10,602 nucleotides of DNA from Muribaculaceae bacterium (lineage in GTDB: Bacteria > Pseudomonadota > Alphaproteobacteria > Rs-D84). Positions 7,579-10,602 of this stretch are shown here, in pieces; the first letter of the stretch is position 1, and the number at the start of each line of letters is the position of its first letter. Position numbers and translations under genes: made by a program. The DNA lies in NCBI GenBank assembly GCA_023665245.1, contig JAMPEH010000061.1, positions 1 through 10,602 of the forward strand, written 5' to 3'. The notes beneath the pieces were generated by a model. That model was not told the origin of the DNA. It saw only the letters and a program-made list of their open reading frames with translations, and did no database searches.

Positions 7579-8274
7579 TTAAAGTTCTTTGCCCGCAAAC
7601 TGATTGTTGGCGGGGTTTGCGCTTGCCACAAAGTCGGCAACGGCTTTTGAAACGCCGGATTCGCCCTTGTTGGAGAAAAGGGGCGTTCCCCCTGATTGTC
7701 GCATTGAGTTGTCGGCAAACGCCTGATTTGCGGCGGTGATGTCCGTGGTCTTTTCGGTCAAGTATTCATCAAATGCCGAATCATCGGCAAATTGCATTCG
7801 GGCAAAGTCTTTCAGGGTTTGCGCCTTGAAAGTTGCGTCCTTGCAGCTTGCCAACGCTTCATTCAGTCGTTGAAGCCTTGATTTGTTAAGATTCTCGGTT
7901 TCCATTGTCGCAATTCGGTCGGCATAAGGCTTGACCGCTTCGGCGACAGCTGCTTTCACAATGTCGGCGATGTTTTCCCCATTGCCGCCGGGTTCAGCTT
8001 TGGGGGGTGTTGCGGGGTCTTCCTTGATGTTGTACTTCTTGCGCAAGTTGGCTTCCGATGTCTTGACACCCTCGGTCACTTCCTTGTCAACATCCGCACG
8101 GAAATTCTTGATGAACTCATTGACTTGCGCATCGGTCAACTTGTCAACAATCGTTCTCGCTTCTTCAATGGTGGCACATTGTAACGCGATGGTGCGTGCC
8201 AACGTGGTCAACCCGTCTTTTCGCGCGCCTGAAAACTTTGCGGTCAGTAACGCCAAAATTTCTTGGATGGTCAT
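7579..8274 (-). CDS. Scaffold-like head morphogenesis protein
   Basis: The 231-residue product begins at the ATG at 8274 and is the first gene of the structural operon. It is highly charged and mostly helical: an N-terminal helical domain (EILALLTAKFSGARKDGLTT, DKLTDAQVNEFIKNFRADVD), a Pro/Gly-rich hinge near 86-98 (EDPATPPKAEPGGNG), a long coiled-coil-like helix (IADIVKAAVAEAVKPYADRI and ATMETENLNKSRLQRLNEAL) and an Ala/Asp-rich C-terminal part. This architecture, its size and its position before the decoration and capsid genes fit an internal scaffold that guides prohead assembly. No serine-protease motif is evident, so it is probably not a fused protease-scaffold. Sequence identity to a named family is not certain. 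Confidence 0.6.
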   Translation of the reverse strand: MTIQEILALLTAKFSGARKDGLTTLARTIALQCATIEEARTIVDKLTDAQVNEFIKNFRADVDKEVTEGVKTSEANLRKKYNIKEDPATPPKAEPGGNGENIADIVKAAVAEAVKPYADRIATMETENLNKSRLQRLNEALASCKDATFKAQTLKDFARMQFADDSAFDEYLTEKTTDITAANQAFADNSMRQSGGTPLFSNKGESGVSKAVADFVASANPANNQFAGKEL

Positions 8275-8313
8275 TTTTGTGTTGTGATGTTAATTGGTTC
8301 TACAAATCAATGG

Positions 8314-8321
8314 CAAATTTA
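8314..8321 (-). promoter_or_regulatory. Possible -7 element (TAAATTTG) for the structural operon
   Basis: On the minus strand TAAATTTG fits the Bacteroides -7 consensus TAnnTTTG and lies 40 nt upstream of the scaffold start. No TTTG occurs 19-21 nt further upstream, so the -33 part is missing. A late promoter needing an activator would look like this, but a chance match is possible. Confidence 0.3.
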
Positions 8322-8360
8322 GTGTGTTTCATAGTAATACATTTATATTGTTCAATAATG

Positions 8361-8380
8361 TTATCCCCAAGTTATTCACA
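8361..8380 (+). other. DnaA-box-like pair
   Basis: TTATCCCCA (8361-8369) and TTATTCACA (8372-8380) lie in direct orientation, 11 bp apart start to start. The second fits the consensus TTATNCACA exactly; the first has one mismatch. They lie in AT-rich noncoding DNA next to a large dyad. A role in replication initiation or DnaA-dependent control is possible but unproven. Confidence 0.3.
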
Positions 8381-8417
8381 TTTTGCACTGCACAAGCAAA
8401 GAAAATGCAATGCAAAA
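8381..8417. repeat. Imperfect 12-bp inverted repeat
   Basis: TTTTGCACTGCA (8381-8392) and TGCAATGCAAAA (8406-8417) are reverse complements at 11 of 12 positions, with a 13-nt spacer. The dyad is directly upstream of the plus-strand promoter, beside the DnaA-like boxes, and could bind a dimeric regulator. Confidence 0.55.
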
Positions 8418-8438
8418 TCAAAATTTTTGCCGAAAAAG

Positions 8439-8469
8439 TTTGTTATTTCCAAAATAACACATAACTTTG
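8439..8469 (+). promoter_or_regulatory. Bacteroides-type promoter (TTTG-N19-TAACTTTG)
   Basis: TTTG at 8439-8442 and TAACTTTG at 8462-8469 match the Bacteroides primary sigma factor consensus (-33 TTTG, -7 TAnnTTTG) with the standard 19-nt spacing. Transcription would begin near 8475 and lead into the gene at 8529. It is the strongest indication that the host is a member of the Bacteroidota. Confidence 0.85.
8442..8458. promoter_or_regulatory. Putative operator 1 within the promoter spacer
   Basis: GTTATTT-CCA-AAATAAC is a perfect 7-bp inverted repeat centred on 8450, inside the spacer between the -33 and -7 elements. A repressor bound here would block RNA polymerase. Confidence 0.5.
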
Positions 8470-8471
8470 CG

Positions 8472-8490
8472 GTGTCTTAATATAAGACAC
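8472..8490. promoter_or_regulatory. Putative operator 2 at the transcription start
   Basis: GTGTCTTA-ATA-TAAGACAC is a perfect 8-bp inverted repeat centred on 8481, over the expected start site and about three helical turns from operator 1. Its sequence differs from operator 1, so it may bind another protein. It could also fold as a hairpin at the 5' end of the mRNA. Confidence 0.55.
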
Positions 8491-8501
8491 GATGTTTAAC
8501 C

Positions 8502-8531
8502 GGGGGCAACCCCACAATTTTCGCAATAATG
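8502..8531 (+). promoter_or_regulatory. Leader hairpin plus start-codon context TTTCGCAATAATG (copy 1)
   Basis: GGGG-GCAA-CCCC (8502-8513) forms a tetraloop hairpin in the leader, 15 nt before the ATG at 8529. The last 13 bases, TTTCGCAATAATG (8519-8531), recur exactly before the next gene. There is no Shine-Dalgarno sequence, as is usual in Bacteroidota, so this element may set translation. Confidence 0.45.
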
Positions 8532-8891
8532 GAATATACACTCCGCATCTACAAAAACGAATACCAACCCGCCCAAATCAACTACATCAAGGGCGTGTCT
8601 GAAGTCCTTGAAGAATCCGACAAGGTAATCACAATCAAGGGCGATGAAACAATGCTTAACAAGATTCAATCGGCAATGTTCCTTTCCGATGAACGATTCA
8701 AAGAAGTGTTCCCGGAATATGTAACCGTTGCAGAACGTCAGGCAATCACACGCCAAGAACTTGACAATCTCAAAGCTACCATCGCCAACACCCTTTGCGA
8801 TTGCATTCGTGACGGCGTGACCGACAACAACGATTTCTTTTGGGAATTACGCGATTTCTACCTTGACAAAATCGCACACTTTCGCATCTAA
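8529..8891 (+). CDS. Hypothetical protein, first gene of the plus-strand operon
   Basis: This 120-residue protein begins at the ATG at 8529 (MEYTLRIYKNEYQPAQINYI). I do not recognise the family. It is soluble and slightly acidic, with an N-terminal beta-like half (IKGVSEVLEESDKVITIKGD) and a mainly helical second half (AERQAITRQELDNLKATIAN, DNNDFFWELRDFYLDKIAHF). There are two nearby cysteines (LCDC, about residues 89-91), and neither a membrane segment nor a clear DNA-binding motif. It is transcribed divergently from the structural genes, from the consensus promoter with two operator-like repeats, so it is probably an early or regulated gene. A hairpin lies between it and the next gene. Confidence 0.75.
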   Translation: MEYTLRIYKNEYQPAQINYIKGVSEVLEESDKVITIKGDETMLNKIQSAMFLSDERFKEVFPEYVTVAERQAITRQELDNLKATIANTLCDCIRDGVTDNNDFFWELRDFYLDKIAHFRI

Positions 8892-8899
8892 ATAATCAC

Positions 8900-8941
8900 G
8901 GGGCGGTGCAATGCCGCCCCAACAACCCTTTCGCAATAATG
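8900..8941 (+). promoter_or_regulatory. Intergenic hairpin plus start-codon context TTTCGCAATAATG (copy 2)
   Basis: GGGGCGG (8900-8906) pairs with CCGCCCC (8914-8920) around a 7-nt loop, and TTTCGCAATAATG follows at 8929-8941, ending in the start codon of the next gene. The layout matches copy 1. There is no U-tract, which argues against a simple terminator of the upstream gene. Confidence 0.5.
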
Positions 8942-9160
8942 AATCCGATTTACAAAGCAATCAAAGAAGAATGCCGCAAGGTTATCATCGCAACCAACGG
9001 CAATCCCCTTAACCGTGATGTCACACCCATCATCAACAAGTTCAAACCCCTTTGCGGTCTTGATGCCGTGACACACGTTCAAAACGCGATGTCTTACTTT
9101 CGCTTTTCGCCTACACAAGCAAAATTCCGTCAGGCATACAATTATTGCATCAACGGTTAA
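8939..9160 (+). CDS. Small hypothetical protein
   Basis: The ATG at 8939 gives 73 residues (MNPIYKAIKEECRKVIIATN). A GTG at 8906 in the same frame lies inside the hairpin and is rejected as start. The product is basic and mostly helical, with the middle segment LNRDVTPIINKFKPLCGLDA and a C-terminal aromatic helix (AMSYFRFSPTQAKFRQAYNY). I do not recognise the family. The basic charge could suit nucleic-acid binding, but no motif proves it. It is preceded by the second copy of the hairpin/TTTCGCAATAATG leader, so its translation is probably set in the same way as that of the first gene. The next gene starts 11 nt later. Confidence 0.65.
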   Translation: MNPIYKAIKEECRKVIIATNGNPLNRDVTPIINKFKPLCGLDAVTHVQNAMSYFRFSPTQAKFRQAYNYCING

Positions 9161-9171
9161 ATTTCCACACC

Positions 9172-9444
9172 ATGAAAGATGCCCAATATTATCAAAATGC
9201 GCTTGTCGGCAAGATGCTGACCTTTTATGATGGTTGGATTGGCGAAACAACCAAAATCATCATCCGCAAAATAAGCCTTGACCGCCTTAATAACCGCGAT
9301 TTCATCCGAATCAAGAATGAACGCGGCGGTTGCGACTTTTTGGTTATGACCGACAAGGTGGACACGCTGATTAAGGATGGTGAAGCAATCATCACATCGG
9401 AATGTTACGGTTGCATCACCACATCACATTGGCGTTTGATATGA
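9172..9444 (+). CDS. Small hypothetical protein
   Basis: The ATG at 9172 gives 90 residues starting MKDAQYYQNALVGKMLTFYD. A TTG at 9145 would overlap the previous gene and is not preferred. The protein alternates short strands and turns (GETTKIIIRKISLDRL, FIRIKNERGGCDFLVMTDKV, GEAIITSECYGCITTSHWRL), suggesting a small beta-rich fold. It has three cysteines (one in RGGCDF, two in ECYGC). No family is recognised. Its TGA overlaps the next ATG as ATGA, so it is probably translationally coupled to the 234-residue gene that follows. Confidence 0.7.
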   Translation: MKDAQYYQNALVGKMLTFYDGWIGETTKIIIRKISLDRLNNRDFIRIKNERGGCDFLVMTDKVDTLIKDGEAIITSECYGCITTSHWRLI

Positions 9445-10145
9445 CACCGACACCGCCCAAAGAAATACTTGACTTCATCAAGAAGCACCGACCGGGCATG
9501 ATGCCGTTGCAGCCATCGCCATTCAGTGTGATGCCATCGCGCCCGGTGCAAAGGGATTTCAACATTGAAACGGCATTTGACCGCCACACGGTGTTCCGAA
9601 TCTCTTACTTGCCCTTTGTGTTCTTTGATGTCATTTGGGATTATATTGATACCCTGAACGACCTTGCAAAGATTCTAAAAGTCCGTGAAACGCGGCATTG
9701 TTCACGCGCCTTGAATGAATTGTGGCGTGATTATGACCGCACACGTTCACGCATCCTTGACTATGACCACCGCAAGAACATTGCCGACCATGCCGAACAA
9801 TTCATTGAGGAATCGCCGACCTTGCAATGGGCGTGGAACGTGATTCATTCGGAATATCGGCGCAAGAATCCCGACTTGTTGCCGGATTGGGTTATGTTCA
9901 TCGCACAAGCCGACCTTGTGTGTTCAATGTTTGCCGCCCTGATAAGGTATGCACGACACTTTGATGATATGATAACTAAAAAGGCGGGGCGCAAGCTGCA
10001 TTCAATCTTGCCGGATGAAATTTATAAGATGCAAAAGATTATCCCCGAATATATGGGTGGAATGAAGCCAACACGCATCCGGCGATTGGTTGATGCCGCC
10101 TTGTTCCGTGATTTCTTAACCCAAGAATTGACCGATGATGAATAA
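9441..10145 (+). CDS. Hypothetical 234-residue helical protein
   Basis: The start at 9441 overlaps the preceding stop (ATGA) and gives MTPTPPKEILDFIKKHRPGM. The longer frame from 9402 would run through the previous gene. The first 45 residues are Pro/Met-rich (MMPLQPSPFSVMPSRPVQRD). The rest is helical and rich in Trp, Arg and Asp: ISYLPFVFFDVIWDYIDTLN, a basic region with ALNELWRDYDRTRSRILDYD, SPTLQWAWNVIHSEYRRKNP, WVMFIAQADLVCSMFAALIR, and an acidic C-terminus (TQELTDDE). I do not recognise the family. The hydrophobic stretches are too mixed for secure membrane segments. It is the largest gene of the plus-strand operon, so it is the best entry point for finding what the operon does. Confidence 0.75.
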   Translation: MTPTPPKEILDFIKKHRPGMMPLQPSPFSVMPSRPVQRDFNIETAFDRHTVFRISYLPFVFFDVIWDYIDTLNDLAKILKVRETRHCSRALNELWRDYDRTRSRILDYDHRKNIADHAEQFIEESPTLQWAWNVIHSEYRRKNPDLLPDWVMFIAQADLVCSMFAALIRYARHFDDMITKKAGRKLHSILPDEIYKMQKIIPEYMGGMKPTRIRRLVDAALFRDFLTQELTDDE

Positions 10146-10452
10146 AAACTATAAACCCTCAAAGCAAGATAAAGTGCTTGCACACTTTTACAAGAATGTC
10201 GCAACGCTAATCAAGAAGTCGCCCAACGGTCGTGTCGCCCTGACAACCCTTGAAGAACGTATGCCGCGCCACAAATTTGCCGTCTTTTCGTGGTTGCAAT
10301 GGCGTGATGCAAAGGAATGGTTCACGACCTCTTATGGCGAAACACCCGGTTTGTGGTATGCGTTAAAATCCGAATATGTGAATTGCACCTTGTCGGAAAT
10401 ATACCAATCAATTAACAAAACATATAACATCTATCAACATGAAGAAGCGTGA
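10135..10452 (+). CDS. Hypothetical 105-residue basic protein
   Basis: Two adjacent ATG codons (10135 and 10138) lie within the end of the previous gene, an overlap of 8-11 nt that suggests coupled translation. The product has a basic N-terminal half (MMNKNYKPSKQDKVLAHFYK, NVATLIKKSPNGRVALTTLE), an aromatic centre (RHKFAVFSWLQWRDAKEWFT) and a Tyr-rich end (LSEIYQSINKTYNIYQHEEA). The helical N-terminal half could be a small winged-helix-like fold, but no defining motif is visible and no family is recognised. Its stop overlaps the start of the following membrane protein gene by 14 nt. Confidence 0.65.
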   Translation: MMNKNYKPSKQDKVLAHFYKNVATLIKKSPNGRVALTTLEERMPRHKFAVFSWLQWRDAKEWFTTSYGETPGLWYALKSEYVNCTLSEIYQSINKTYNIYQHEEA

Positions 10453-10602
10453 CATCGCAACGATAACCCTTTTGTGGCTGACCGTGCTTTTGGTCGCCAT
10501 CAAACTTTTCATCAACCCCGGCTTGAATTGGGGTTGGGTCTTTGCACCCCTTTGGATTCCGTGTGCCGTTGGCATCATCGCATTTTTCGCGGTGGTCGTG
10601 TT
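10439..10602 (+). CDS. Small membrane protein, partial (Fragile-X-F-like transmembrane protein)
   Basis: The ATG at 10439 opens a frame that runs off the window; 54 residues are seen. A short basic N-terminus (MKKRD) is followed by a first transmembrane helix (IATITLLWLTVLLVAIKLF), a loop with NPGLNWGW and a second helix (VFAPLWIPCAVGIIAFFAVV). The 'WGWVFAPLWIP' pattern resembles small phage and bacterial proteins often labelled transmembrane Fragile-X-F; that label says little about function. The basic N-terminus suggests it starts in the cytoplasm. A holin-like role cannot be excluded, but no lysis gene is visible. The frame overlaps the upstream gene by 14 nt. Confidence 0.65.
   Translation, partial: MKKRDIATITLLWLTVLLVAIKLFINPGLNWGWVFAPLWIPCAVGIIAFFAVVV

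Larger units (their letters stand above)
8275..8528. other. Divergent control region between structural and plus-strand operons
   Basis: The 254-nt spacer is clearly AT-rich compared with the genes. It contains a consensus Bacteroides promoter toward the plus strand, a weak -7-like element toward the minus strand, a DnaA-box-like pair, a 12-bp imperfect inverted repeat, two perfect short inverted repeats on the promoter and a GNRA-loop hairpin in the leader. No convincing gene is present: the minus-strand ORF reaching into it from 8756 is a shadow of the gene at 8529. Confidence 0.8.

Noticed and set aside
8496..8756. Minus-strand 86-codon ORF reaching into the control region
   Set aside because: Antisense to the gene at 8529, Cys/Phe-rich shadow composition, and it would cover the leader hairpin.
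8900..8920. Intrinsic terminator between the first two plus-strand genes
   Set aside because: The stem is strong but no U-tract follows on the plus strand, and a similar hairpin occurs in the leader of the first gene, where a terminator makes no sense.
8888..9250. Minus-strand 120-codon ORF
   Set aside because: Antisense to the two small plus-strand genes, which have matched leaders and operon spacing.
9441..10145. HEPN-type RNase for the 234-residue protein (an R-x5-H occurs in RILDYDH)
   Set aside because: A single loose match in a basic region, no partner antitoxin and no fold evidence; too weak to name a function.
1..10602. tRNA genes, CRISPR arrays, insertion sequences, diversity-generating retroelement repeats
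   Set aside because: No cloverleaf, regularly spaced repeats, transposase or reverse transcriptase, or template/variable repeat pair was seen.

Overview
The window looks like part of a long-tailed (siphovirus-type) phage or prophage of the Bacteroidales (Bacteroides/Parabacteroides/Prevotella type). Three things point there. The order of head and tail genes is that of a tailed phage. The capsid, head-fibre, HK97-gp10-like and tape-measure proteins resemble families common in Bacteroides prophages. The divergent region at 8275-8528 carries an exact Bacteroides-type promoter (TTTG-N19-TAACTTTG) in place of an E. coli-type promoter. No integrase, transposase, terminase, portal or lysis gene is visible, so lytic, integrated and transposing lifestyles cannot be told apart.

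Minus strand, read from 8274 down to 1, is a tightly packed structural operon: scaffold-like protein (7579-8274), head fibre/decoration protein (6984-7553), major capsid protein (5852-6964), head-tail adaptor (5465-5788), head-closure-like protein (5127-5462), HK97 gp10-like protein (4669-5136), tail terminator-like protein (4256-4672), tail tube protein (3729-4238), tail assembly chaperone (3065-3637, with a probable -1 frameshift extension to 2856) and the tape measure protein (2848 to beyond base 1). Most junctions are short gaps or 4-10 nt overlaps. GC-rich hairpins lie directly after the two genes whose products are needed in most copies, major capsid and tail tube.

Plus strand, 8529 to the right edge, holds a second operon of small unrecognised genes (8529-8891, 8939-9160, 9172-9444, 9441-10145, 10135-10452) followed by a small two-helix membrane protein running off the edge (10439-10602). 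It starts from the strong promoter at 8439-8469. Two perfect inverted repeats sit on that promoter, one in the spacer and one over the likely start site, suggesting tight repression.

The best leads are: (1) a T TTG GGG slippery site at 3146-3152, placed one codon after the -1 frame stop and followed by a possible 10-bp stem, which would make a 260-residue G-T tail chaperone; (2) no GATC and no GGCC anywhere in 10.6 kb, with synonymous codon choice avoiding both at codon junctions, pointing to strong restriction pressure; (3) a dense control region between the two operons; (4) a repeated leader of hairpin plus TTTCGCAATAATG in front of the first two plus-strand genes.
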